Assembly: GCF_002836775.1 (NCBI RefSeq)
Contig: NZ_PJAQ01000005.1
Location: forward strand, 1-64,000
Direction: 5' to 3'
Length of the DNA stretch: 64,000 nucleotides
Origin: Colwellia sp. 12G3
GTDB lineage: Bacteria; Pseudomonadota; Gammaproteobacteria; Enterobacterales; Alteromonadaceae
Shown here: one piece after another, positions 20,670 to 28,436 of the stretch
Layout of the letters: the number at the start of each line of letters is the position of its first letter
Numbering within the stretch: position 1 is the stretch's first letter
Program-made: the position numbers and the translations under genes
The notes under the pieces: model-generated
What the model was told of the DNA's origin: nothing
The model's database searches: none
What the model saw: only the letters and a program-made list of their open reading frames with translations

Positions 20670-21914
20670 TTAAGTGAGTGCCCAATTAGCGGCGAAATAC
20701 ACCCCAATATAACCTACTGTATAAGCAACAATTAAATATAAGGAATTTCTCAAGTAACTGATGAAGTTTAGTTCTTTTATTTTGCTCATAGCAATAATGC
20801 CTGCAGCAGAGCCTATTACTAGAATTGAACCACCAACGCCAGTCGCATACGTTAACATTAACCACTCGGTAACCTTCATATCAACATCGGCTTTTAATAA
20901 GGCTGCAGTTAAAGGAACGTTATCAATTACTGATGATAGAAAACCAACTAAATAATTAACTGTTATGGCGGGAAAATATTGATACAACGCTGTAAAACCA
21001 TTCAACACACCAATTTCTTTTAAAATACCTACCAGCAATAAGACCCCTAAAAAGAACAGTAGGGCATCATATTCAACTTCGCGTATATAGTTTAAAACAT
21101 CCTTATTATTTTTATTAGGTAATAGATTTGCTGCTAAAAACATGACGGATAAACCAAACAAAAAACTTAATACCGGAGGAATTTGAAATAGCACATTGGC
21201 CAGTAAAGTACCTGAAATAGTAAATACAAAAATGAGGGCTATTATGATATCGGCTTTTTCAATTTTAATGCGTGCTTGTGCTAATTCAACCACTCCAGAG
21301 AGTTTCATGGATAATAAACTCGCTAAGGTTAATACACCTAAAAATGAAGGTAAAACTAAAATAAGTAAATTGGAAATAGTGACTTTATTTTCGAGAAATA
21401 TCATTAACGTTGTTACATCACCGGTAATAAGAGAAACGCCACCACTATTGACTGAAAAAATAATTAAAGTGGCATATTTTAGTCGTTTCTTTACTTCCAA
21501 CTGTAAGTTCATTACCACGGTAATAGACACTAAGGTTGCCGTGACATTATCGGCAAAAGATGAGAAAACAAAGGCAAATATAGCAATAACAAACATCAAA
21601 CCACGTTCTGATACAGAATTTGGCAGTATTCTTTGTACTAATGCGGAAATAAAACCTTTGCTATTTAAGTAAGCAACAAACGTCATTGCCGACATTAGAA
21701 ACAACCATAAGGTAGCAATCTCAAGTAAGTTTTCATTAAGTTGGTGAGTGGTTTCACTCGCCAAGTTATTGTTAATAGGGAAAATAAAAGCAAGGATCCA
21801 ACAAAGCGTCCCAAAAAATAGTGTGGTTTTAGCTTTGTTGATGTGAATTAAGTCTTCAGTAATAATCATCAAAAAGCTGATGATAACTAAGATGAGAATA
21901 ACAGTATTAATCAT
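20670..21914 (-). CDS. nhaD: NhaD-type sodium/proton antiporter (ion transporter superfamily)
   Basis: A 414-residue polytopic membrane protein of the NhaD branch of the ion transporter superfamily, expected to export Na+ (or Li+) in exchange for protons. About 11-12 hydrophobic helices are visible. The diagnostic half-site motifs are present: SSFADNVTATLVS near residue 114, NSGGVSLITGDVTTLMI near 155, SVIDNVPLTAALL near 328, and GGSILVIGSAAGIIAM near 362. These buried polar residues form the ion path in the family. It is transcribed alone toward the solute-binding protein gene. An AT-rich inverted repeat (22090-22099 with 22115-22124) lies about 180 bp upstream of its start and could be an operator, but nothing proves it. 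Confidence 0.88.
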   Translation of the reverse strand: MINTVILILVIISFLMIITEDLIHINKAKTTLFFGTLCWILAFIFPINNNLASETTHQLNENLLEIATLWLFLMSAMTFVAYLNSKGFISALVQRILPNSVSERGLMFVIAIFAFVFSSFADNVTATLVSITVVMNLQLEVKKRLKYATLIIFSVNSGGVSLITGDVTTLMIFLENKVTISNLLILVLPSFLGVLTLASLLSMKLSGVVELAQARIKIEKADIIIALIFVFTISGTLLANVLFQIPPVLSFLFGLSVMFLAANLLPNKNNKDVLNYIREVEYDALLFFLGVLLLVGILKEIGVLNGFTALYQYFPAITVNYLVGFLSSVIDNVPLTAALLKADVDMKVTEWLMLTYATGVGGSILVIGSAAGIIAMSKIKELNFISYLRNSLYLIVAYTVGYIGVYFAANWALT

Positions 21915-22207
21915 AATTAGGGCTACTAACGCGTTAAGAGGCTTCGATACTCGTTAACATTCAAAGTGCAGGATTTTAGTGGTAATTAAAATCACTTTAA
22001 GCAAAAAAATTTAAGCATATATTCTATGATTTGATTAATTTTTGCGGAATAAAGTCATGTAAAAGTTGCATCTTGATTGTTACGGGTAGTTAACAAATTA
22101 ATTGTTAATAAATCAATTTGTTAATAAAGAATACCTGTTTAATAAAAATAAAATGCTAAGCCATTTCAACTCGTTATAAGTCATGGCTTATCGTATTGGT
22201 TGCTATT

Positions 22208-22492
22208 TTATAAAAATAATGGAGGGGGACCACGATTACAGCAAGGTAAGGTATGACTTCTTTGCTTTTCTAAAGGAGTGTTTTCAATGAATAGGACTGT
22301 GTGGCCAGATGATGTTATATATTGGTTATTGTTTAACAGTGCGCTAGATTCAGGCAAATCTTCTAATGACAGTTGGCAATGAGAGTCATTAGCTGAGTTA
22401 TTATCTGCCAAGCAAGGTTGAGCATAACCTGTGCTTAAAAAGCAAAAGCATAATAAAAAATACAATAAAGCAAAAGCCTTATGAGTCGTCAT
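22208..22492 (-). CDS. Small secreted cysteine-containing protein, unknown function
   Basis: A 94-residue open frame. Residues 1-24 form a good signal peptide (hydrophobic LLYFLLCFCFLSTGYA). The mature part has four Cys (QPCLADN, HCQLSL, and a CC pair) and ends PCCNRGPPPLFL. The Arg-Gly-Pro-Pro ending resembles the tail of small proteins linked to metal-related receptors (DUF2946-like), but this is only a resemblance. There is no obvious ribosome site. It is divergent from the nine-gene operon starting at 22684, whose content suggests metal and redox work. It may not be a real gene, although the signal peptide is hard to get by chance. Confidence 0.5.
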   Translation of the reverse strand: MTTHKAFALLYFLLCFCFLSTGYAQPCLADNNSANDSHCQLSLEDLPESSALLNNNQYITSSGHTVLFIENTPLEKQRSHTLPCCNRGPPPLFL

Positions 22493-22579
22493 TATTTTGT
22501 TGAATCATTAATTATCGCCATGGCGGCGCAGTATATACCCAAATTAGTTTTAAACGAACGTTAATTTAGCGATAAAATA

Positions 22580-22619
22580 TAACTAAAACTTAAGAATTAG
22601 CTTTCTTAAGTTTTAGTTA
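22580..22619. promoter_or_regulatory. Perfect 17-bp-arm hairpin or operator before the nine-gene operon
   Basis: Arms 22580-22596 and 22603-22619 (TAACTAAAACTTAAGAA and its exact reverse complement) surround a 6-nt loop TTAGCT. There is no T tract after it, so it is not an ordinary terminator. It sits 65-105 bp upstream of the first operon gene, in the divergent space with the 94-residue gene. It could be an operator for the operon's own regulator or an RNA control hairpin. Confidence 0.6.
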
Positions 22620-22683
22620 AGTTTACTTGTCTAAGCTAACGGCACTAATACAGTTACTACAAATAGTTTTTAGGGATATATAG

Positions 22684-23202
22684 ATGAAAAAAACACTCGT
22701 GTTTGCTTTGCTGCTATTAAGCTTTACTGCTTCAGCTCTACCAGCAGATCAATTTGATAGTCCACGAAAGTCTCTTGAACAGGCGCTGTTAGCACAGGAA
22801 GGTAAGGTCGTATATATTGATTTTTGGGCCTCATGGTGTGGACCTTGTGTTAAATCTTTTCCTTGGATGAATAAAATCCAACAGCAATATAAAGAACAGG
22901 GTTTTACTGTTATCAGTATCAATCTAGATGCAGATGAAACTAAAGCCAGTCAATTCTTAAAAGATAATCCTGCGTTATTTGCGGTCATTTATGATCATAA
23001 AGGTACCATAGCCAAACATTTTTCGATTCAGGGCATGCCAACAAGTATGCTAATAAGTCGAGATGGTGAGATTAAATTTCGCCATAGTGGATTTTTTACC
23101 GGTAAAATGAATCAATATGAAGATGAGATTAAACAGTTACTTAACTCGTCATCAACCACTCTTTCGAAAAAGACAAACAGAGGCAACCATGAAAGCGAAT
23201 AA
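22684..23202 (+). CDS. TlpA-like periplasmic thioredoxin
   Basis: A 172-residue thiol-disulfide protein of the TlpA/ResA group. A signal peptide (residues 1-18, ending ASALP) is followed by a thioredoxin fold with the active site WASWCGPC near residues 49-56 and the cis-Pro segment GMPTS near 120. Such proteins keep Cys residues in periplasmic partners reduced, or act in cytochrome and metalloprotein assembly. It is the first gene of a nine-gene run, and its 3' end overlaps the next gene by 14 bp. A likely client is the Cys-containing DUF4266 lipoprotein that follows (GGGGCGCN tail) or the metal proteins of the operon; this is inference. Confidence 0.9.
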   Translation: MKKTLVFALLLLSFTASALPADQFDSPRKSLEQALLAQEGKVVYIDFWASWCGPCVKSFPWMNKIQQQYKEQGFTVISINLDADETKASQFLKDNPALFAVIYDHKGTIAKHFSIQGMPTSMLISRDGEIKFRHSGFFTGKMNQYEDEIKQLLNSSSTTLSKKTNRGNHESE

Positions 23203-23437
23203 ACCCGAATTTAAAACGTCAACATTTAAGCTTGTTTTATTAACAGCGGTCACTGTCAGTCTTAGCGCCTGTAGTAGTTTAGGGGTAGAGCCTTGGGAAC
23301 GTGATTTATTGGCGAAAAAAGAAATGGCGCTTACGTCCAGCCCTGTTGATGCAGCTTTAGATGATCATATCTATTTCTCTAAAGAAGCATCAAGTGGTGG
23401 GAAAAGTTTTGGTGGCGGTGGTTGTGGGTGTAACTAA
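23189..23437 (+). CDS. DUF4266 lipoprotein
   Basis: An 82-residue lipoprotein matching the DUF4266 pattern: a lipobox LSAC (modified Cys at about residue 28), then GVEPWERDLLAKKEMAL, and a Gly-rich tail GGKSFGGGGCGCN with two Cys. The start is the ATG at 23189, which places a normal signal before the lipobox; an upstream in-frame ATG at 23117 lies deep in the preceding gene and is unlikely. It overlaps tlpA by 14 bp, and its stop overlaps the start of the DUF3570 gene (TAATG), implying translational coupling. DUF4266 and DUF3570 proteins are regularly found side by side. The function is unknown; the CGC tail may bind a metal or pair with the TlpA thioredoxin. Confidence 0.85.
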   Translation: MKANKPEFKTSTFKLVLLTAVTVSLSACSSLGVEPWERDLLAKKEMALTSSPVDAALDDHIYFSKEASSGGKSFGGGGCGCN

Positions 23438-24771
23438 TGAATAAACTAAATAAAACAAGTAACAAAAAAAATAGAAATACAAATTTAAAGGCAGCGTTAT
23501 CATTGGCGACTAGTGCTTTACTTGGTACAAGTGTTGTCTCAGCGTCAGCAGTACAAGCAAAAGAAGCTAATGAGTGGCAATTTGATAGTGCCTTTTTAGT
23601 ATATTCAGAAGTAGACCGAGTCAGTGCAACTGAAGCGATTATCGCGGGTACAAAAACCTTTGATAATGACGAGGTTTTGAGTTTGAAATTAACGGTTGAT
23701 GCCTTAACTGGTGCATCAGCTAATGGCGCTATTGCCCAGCCTAACGCACAAACATTCACTCGTCCTTCGGGTAATGGACAGTATGTTACTCCAGCAGGTG
23801 AAACACCGCTTGATGATACTTTTCATGATACACGTGTTCAGTTTAATGGCCAATGGACACAACCCTTAGCGGAAAATATTACCGGCAGTGTTGGCGGGCA
23901 TTTTTCGAAAGAGTATGATTATTTGTCTTTAGGTGTTAATGGTAATTTAGCCTATGATTTTAATAGGAAAAATTCGACTATCTCAATGGGGTTAAGTTAT
24001 TTCCAAGATACCTTTACCCCTGAGGGAGGCATTCCAAAACCATTTTCATCAATGCTAGTTGGTGACTCTGGAGCATCAGATTGGGACACTGAATTTGCCA
24101 AAACAAGGATAGGGGATAGCGAGGATAAGAGTACTGCAGATATACTTGTTGGTTTTACCCAAGTAATAAATCGTCGTATGATCACCGCCTTTAATTATTC
24201 TTATTCTATGGTCGATGGCTATTTAACTGACCCGTTTAAAGTGGTCAGTGTGCTAAATAACGAAGGGATAGCCCAAGATTATATTTATGAAAATCGACCA
24301 GATTCACGGGTAAAACAGAGTACTTTTATGCAGGCAAAATATCATTTTGATGATAGTTTGCTTAATACGGTAGCGGATGTCTCTTATCGCTATATGTGGG
24401 ATGATTGGGGAATTAACTCTCATACTATTGATACCCGCTTTACTATTCCAGTTGGAGCAGCAAGTTATATTGAACCGCATATTCGCTTTTATCAACAAGG
24501 TGCAGCGGACTTCTACCAACCGTATGTAGTCGACGAACAAGCTCCGATAAGTTTTGTTAGTGCAGATTATCGTATTGGCGAAATGACAGCGGTTACTGTC
24601 GGAGCAAAATATGGGGTTGTGCTTAACGGTGGTAATGAACTGTCGTTTAGAATTGAATATTATCGTCAAATGCCAACTAATGCTGGGTTTGTTGATCCTC
24701 AAGGAATAAGTAGCTTGGATTTGTATCCGGTAGTTGAAGCCGTTATTGCGCAAGTGAGTTATTCATTTTAA
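23437..24771 (+). CDS. DUF3570 outer-membrane protein with a candidate ApbE flavinylation motif
   Basis: A 444-residue exported protein. A signal peptide (about 17-41, ending AVQAKEA) precedes a predicted outer-membrane beta-barrel that ends QVSYSF, with an aromatic terminal residue. Residues 88-94 read DALTGAS (23698-23718), followed by ANGA. This closely fits the ApbE recognition pattern D-x-x-(S/T)-G-A-(S/T), known from NqrC and related FMN-carrying proteins, where FMN is attached to the last residue (here Ser94). The next gene encodes ApbE. A covalently flavinylated DUF3570 protein is therefore a specific inference. The start codon overlaps the stop of the DUF4266 gene. Confidence 0.88.
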   Translation: MNKLNKTSNKKNRNTNLKAALSLATSALLGTSVVSASAVQAKEANEWQFDSAFLVYSEVDRVSATEAIIAGTKTFDNDEVLSLKLTVDALTGASANGAIAQPNAQTFTRPSGNGQYVTPAGETPLDDTFHDTRVQFNGQWTQPLAENITGSVGGHFSKEYDYLSLGVNGNLAYDFNRKNSTISMGLSYFQDTFTPEGGIPKPFSSMLVGDSGASDWDTEFAKTRIGDSEDKSTADILVGFTQVINRRMITAFNYSYSMVDGYLTDPFKVVSVLNNEGIAQDYIYENRPDSRVKQSTFMQAKYHFDDSLLNTVADVSYRYMWDDWGINSHTIDTRFTIPVGAASYIEPHIRFYQQGAADFYQPYVVDEQAPISFVSADYRIGEMTAVTVGAKYGVVLNGGNELSFRIEYYRQMPTNAGFVDPQGISSLDLYPVVEAVIAQVSYSF

Positions 24772-24806
24772 ACTGTTCGAAAAGTATTTAGTTGTTATAA
24801 AACACT

Positions 24807-25724
24807 ATGCAAAAACCACGTTCAGTTAAAGTAAACTATCAAAAAGATGGCTATAGCATTAGTTTTAATGCTATGGCCAGTCCATGTGAAGTTTTAATAC
24901 AGACACAAGATAGGTGCCTAGCTGAGCAAGTTGCTCAAGTTGTTAGTGAGGAAGTTTGGCGTATTGAAGATAAATACAGTCGCTATGACAGCCGTAGTAT
25001 TTGTAGTGAAATAAATACCAGTAATGGTAAACATATTGCCATTGATGAAGAAACTTATCTGTTACTTAATTTTGCCGAACAATGCTATCAGTTAAGTGAC
25101 GGCCTGTTTGATATTAGTTCAGGTGTACTGAGAAAAGTGTGGTCTTTTGATGGGCAAAAGGGTGAATGTCAACACTTTCCTAGCGCAACCGACGTTAACA
25201 AAATTCTGAGTTTTGTTGGCTGGCAAAGAGTGGTTTATGATCAACAAAGTATTTCTTTACCAAAAAACATGCAACTAGATTTTGGTGGTATAGGTAAAGA
25301 ATATGCCGTTGACCGTTGCATATTATTAGCAAAACAATTAACGGATGCCCCTATTTTAGTGAACTTAGGGGGCGATTTGGCAGTAACAGGTCCCCGGCTT
25401 AATCATCAAGCATGGCAAGTTGCTATTGAACACCCTGACAGTGATGCTCTTGGCCAACAACAAGATATGATTGTTGCACTGAACCATGGGGCTTTAGCTA
25501 CTAGTGGAGATGCCAGGCGGTATTTAATAAAAGATGGGGTGCGCTATGGCCACGTATTAAATGCTAAAACAGGCTGGCCGATTATACACGCGCCACGCTC
25601 TATCACAACCGTAGCGCCACAATGTATACAAGCAGGTATTTTAGCCACTTTAGCGTTATTACAAGGTGAGCATGCCGAACAATTTTTAACAGAACAAGAC
25701 ATTACTTTTTGGACAAGAAGGTAA
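24807..25724 (+). CDS. apbE: FAD:protein FMN transferase, ApbE family, without signal peptide
   Basis: Transfers FMN from FAD to a Ser or Thr of target proteins. The 305-residue sequence has the family core: NAMASPCEV near the start, KYSRYDSRS, FDISSGVL, LDFGGIGKEYAVD, LVNLGGDLAV, ALATSGDARRYL, and GHVLNAKTGWP near residue 250. In most ApbE proteins the last motif reads H-x-x-D-P-x-T-G; here Asp-Pro is Asn-Ala. Most ApbE proteins are exported lipoproteins, but this one has no signal peptide, and an in-frame stop at 24798 rules out an upstream extension. It follows the DUF3570 gene by 35 bp. Its target may be DUF3570, perhaps modified before or during export; the location of the reaction is unresolved. 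Confidence 0.93.
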   Translation: MQKPRSVKVNYQKDGYSISFNAMASPCEVLIQTQDRCLAEQVAQVVSEEVWRIEDKYSRYDSRSICSEINTSNGKHIAIDEETYLLLNFAEQCYQLSDGLFDISSGVLRKVWSFDGQKGECQHFPSATDVNKILSFVGWQRVVYDQQSISLPKNMQLDFGGIGKEYAVDRCILLAKQLTDAPILVNLGGDLAVTGPRLNHQAWQVAIEHPDSDALGQQQDMIVALNHGALATSGDARRYLIKDGVRYGHVLNAKTGWPIIHAPRSITTVAPQCIQAGILATLALLQGEHAEQFLTEQDITFWTRR

Positions 25725-25732
25725 CTAACTAC

Positions 25733-26461
25733 ATGAGAATTTTATTAGTAGAAGATGATCAAGGACTAGCCGAAGCATTACAACAGTCTCTAGAACGAGA
25801 AGGCTTTGTTATAGATCACTTATCTCGAGGCAAACTGGCGCTAACTGCTTTAGCTGTGCCTAGTCATGATATGGTGATTCTCGATTTAGGCTTGCCAGAC
25901 ATTGATGGTTTAACGGTACTAAAAGAGATAAGAGCTAAAAAGAATGACTTACCTGTTATTATTTTAACCGCCAGAGATAGCATTGATAGTAAAGTGCAAG
26001 GCTTAGATTATGGTGCAGATGATTACTTAGCAAAACCGTTTGATATGCAAGAATTATTGGCAAGATTGCGGGTGATAGAACGTCGATTAGGCACAGCATC
26101 GAGCTCAATGATAACGATTGACCGTGTCAGTTTGGATACTAAGGCTCATAAAGTTTTTTTATTACCATGTGCGAGCACAGATGCGCTAAACAACGAACAA
26201 AGTAACACAAAAGAAGAAGAACAGGCTGCAAGTGAGGTACACTTTTCCAAAAAAGAATTTATGGTGTTAAAGGCATTAATGGAAAATGCAGGACGTATCC
26301 AATCGCGCGAACAAATTGAGTCTAAACTTTACCATTGGGGTGAAGAGGTGTTAAGTAATGCTGTCGAAGTTCATATCCATAAATTAAGAAAGAGTCTACC
26401 TAGTAAATTTATACAAAATGTACGCGGTGTGGGTTACATTATTAATCAACCTCAAAACTAA
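25733..26461 (+). CDS. OmpR-family response regulator
   Basis: A 242-residue DNA-binding regulator. The receiver has the acidic pair VEDD (about residues 6-9), the phospho-acceptor Asp51 in VILDLGLPDIDG and the conserved Lys in YLAKPFD. The winged-helix output domain ends with VEVHIHKLRKSLPS and VRGVGYIIN. Between receiver and output there is an extra acidic and polar stretch (about residues 147-165, with NTKEEEQAA) not usual in QseB or PmrA homologues. The ATG at 25733 is chosen because it gives the standard MRILLVEDD opening, although an in-frame ATG at 25709 overlaps apbE. It pairs with the kinase gene downstream and probably controls this operon. Confidence 0.92.
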   Translation: MRILLVEDDQGLAEALQQSLEREGFVIDHLSRGKLALTALAVPSHDMVILDLGLPDIDGLTVLKEIRAKKNDLPVIILTARDSIDSKVQGLDYGADDYLAKPFDMQELLARLRVIERRLGTASSSMITIDRVSLDTKAHKVFLLPCASTDALNNEQSNTKEEEQAASEVHFSKKEFMVLKALMENAGRIQSREQIESKLYHWGEEVLSNAVEVHIHKLRKSLPSKFIQNVRGVGYIINQPQN

Positions 26462-26512
26462 TTACCTTGAGATCATCTCTTTTGAAAATAACTCACACAT
26501 AGAAATAAGTTT

Positions 26513-28036
26513 ATGAGCATTCGTCGTTATTTGGTATTAACCTTAGTCGCCTTATTAACCTTAATTACTTTTATTGCTGCTATTCAAGGCTATAAAGCGA
26601 GTATGACGCGTGCTGAAAAACTATTTGAACAGCAATTAGTCGATTTTGCTAAAATAGTAAAAGGCCTGCACCAAACCTTTGATAATAAAAAGCCGCAGCT
26701 AAGTTCTATTAAACAGCAAACCAGCTTTGCTTTTCAAGTGTGGCAAGGAGATAACTTAGTTATCCAGAGTGCGAATTCACCCATTAAACCAATAATGAGT
26801 CTACAGCAAAACTCAACACATTTTGGAGAAGTGAATTTTTCTGGGCAACGTTGGCATGCCATTTATTTAGCCGATAAACAAGCTAGTTCCTCCGCTAATT
26901 CAGCAGGTAATACTCCCGATAATGGCCTCGTTCATTCCTTTAAAGGAAGCGATAATAGATTGGTTATCATTGTTGCTCAACCATTAAAGAAACAGTTTCT
27001 TCTTGCTCAAGAGGTCATTCTTGCGGCAGTTACTCCAATGATTATCGCCATTGTATTATTGTCTCTGCTCATTTATGGCATCATTACACAAGGTTTAAAG
27101 CCATTACATAAGCTAACTACCGCGTTAGCAAATAAACAAAGTAATGATTTTACCCCACTTGATTTACAGGTTGATAACAGTGAACTAAGTAGTGTGGTAT
27201 CAACCTTAAATCAACTCCTTGCTCGATTAAACTTAGCGTTCGAACGAGAACGGCACTTTGCCGCTGATGCCGCGCATGAGCTGAAAACGCCTTTGAGTGT
27301 CTTAAAAATAAATGTCCATAATCTTTCGCGCGATTTGAATGAGCAAGGACAAAAATATCCAACAGACTTAATTAAGCCATTAACAGTAAGTGTTGATCGT
27401 ATGGGGCATGTAATAGATCAGATACTGCATTTAAATCGCACTAACCCCGACCAAATAAACCAGAGTCAACAGCAGGTAAAATTGAAACCATTATTGCAAG
27501 CTGTTATTGGCGATCTCTACCAAGCTATCGCGAATAAACATCAAACAATAACCCTAACAAGTGATGAAATAATCCTTAAGGGCGATGAACTTTCTTTGCA
27601 GTTAATGTTAACGAATTTAATCTCAAATGCTAATAAATATACCCCACAAAATGGAGAGATAAAGGTCAGTACTCAGTGTCTTCAATTGGATACCAAGCAA
27701 ACACAAACAACTAAAATTACTGTTGTTATTGAAGATTCAGGTAAAGGGATTGCAGCAGAAGAATACCACCGTGTATTTGACCGATTCTATCGAGTGGGGG
27801 GCGATCAACACGATTCAAGCGTACTGGGTTGTGGTTTAGGCCTAACCATAGTAAAACATATTGTTGATATGCATCGCGGAAATATTACGTTGTCTCAATC
27901 ACCATTGTTAGGTGGATTACGTGTTGACGTTTCTTTTGAGCAGAACATTGAGCAGATGCAAGCGCAAGCAAGTTCAAAGGTGAACACAGTAGCAAGTAGC
28001 GATGGTAAATTAGTTAACAAGGATGAACGTGTCTAA
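26513..28036 (+). CDS. Sensor histidine kinase, QseC/PmrB-like
   Basis: A 507-residue inner-membrane kinase. Transmembrane helices at about residues 8-26 and 170-190 flank a periplasmic sensor region of about 140 residues with no recognisable domain. A HAMP-like linker leads to the HisKA helix (FAADAAHELKTPLSVLKIN, phospho-acceptor His at about 254). The HATPase has LTNLISNANKYTP, DSGKGI and GLGLTIVKHIV. It is cognate to the preceding regulator (51 bp apart), and its last codons overlap the cupredoxin gene by 14 bp. It presumably senses a metal or a redox cue in the envelope, judged only from its neighbours. Confidence 0.92.
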   Translation: MSIRRYLVLTLVALLTLITFIAAIQGYKASMTRAEKLFEQQLVDFAKIVKGLHQTFDNKKPQLSSIKQQTSFAFQVWQGDNLVIQSANSPIKPIMSLQQNSTHFGEVNFSGQRWHAIYLADKQASSSANSAGNTPDNGLVHSFKGSDNRLVIIVAQPLKKQFLLAQEVILAAVTPMIIAIVLLSLLIYGIITQGLKPLHKLTTALANKQSNDFTPLDLQVDNSELSSVVSTLNQLLARLNLAFERERHFAADAAHELKTPLSVLKINVHNLSRDLNEQGQKYPTDLIKPLTVSVDRMGHVIDQILHLNRTNPDQINQSQQQVKLKPLLQAVIGDLYQAIANKHQTITLTSDEIILKGDELSLQLMLTNLISNANKYTPQNGEIKVSTQCLQLDTKQTQTTKITVVIEDSGKGIAAEEYHRVFDRFYRVGGDQHDSSVLGCGLGLTIVKHIVDMHRGNITLSQSPLLGGLRVDVSFEQNIEQMQAQASSKVNTVASSDGKLVNKDERV

Positions 28037-28436
28037 AACGCTAACAAGATCAAAAAGCCTGTCTAAAGCACAGCTTATTATCAGTTATATACTGCTAATG
28101 GTAAGTTATAACGTCTCTGCTCAGCGACAAGAGTTTAGTGTTACTCTCAAGGATCACCTTTTTTATCCGGCTGAAATTAGTATACCTGCAAATAAAAAAG
28201 TTAAATTGGTTATAGATAATCAAGATGATAGCATTGAAGAGTTTGATAGCTTTTCTCTTAATCGCGAAAAAGTACTTTTTCCCAAGCAAAAATCAACTAT
28301 TTATATCGGACCATTATCCCCAGGGCGTTATGATTTTTTTGGTGAATATCACCCAAACAGTGCCCGAGGTGTGATAATTGTCAGCGGAGTTGAATTAGCT
28401 AAGCCTGTTGTTAAGGGGGCCGATAATGCTAATTAA
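28023..28436 (+). CDS. Periplasmic cupredoxin-domain protein
   Basis: A 137-residue exported protein with one cupredoxin domain of the type found beside FTR1-like permeases. A signal peptide (about 18-33, ending VSAQ) precedes EFSVTLKDHLFYPAEISIPA, IDNQDDSIEEFDSF, LNREKVLFPK and the C-terminal metal-site region GPLSPGRYDFFGEYHPNSARGVIIV. Candidate metal ligands are the His in KDHLF, the Glu pair in IEEFD and the His in EYHP. In known iron uptake systems of this kind the cupredoxin handles copper and redox chemistry for iron delivery. It overlaps both neighbours (14 bp and 11 bp), so it is made together with the kinase and the FTR1-like protein. Confidence 0.85.
   Translation: MNVSKTLTRSKSLSKAQLIISYILLMVSYNVSAQRQEFSVTLKDHLFYPAEISIPANKKVKLVIDNQDDSIEEFDSFSLNREKVLFPKQKSTIYIGPLSPGRYDFFGEYHPNSARGVIIVSGVELAKPVVKGADNAN

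Noticed and set aside
21196..21672. 158-codon open frame opposite nhaD
   Set aside because: Antisense to a clear transporter gene; composition is the complement of hydrophobic codons.
22090..22124. Operator for nhaD
   Set aside because: Ten-base inverted arms in very AT-rich DNA, about 180 bp from the start; chance cannot be excluded.
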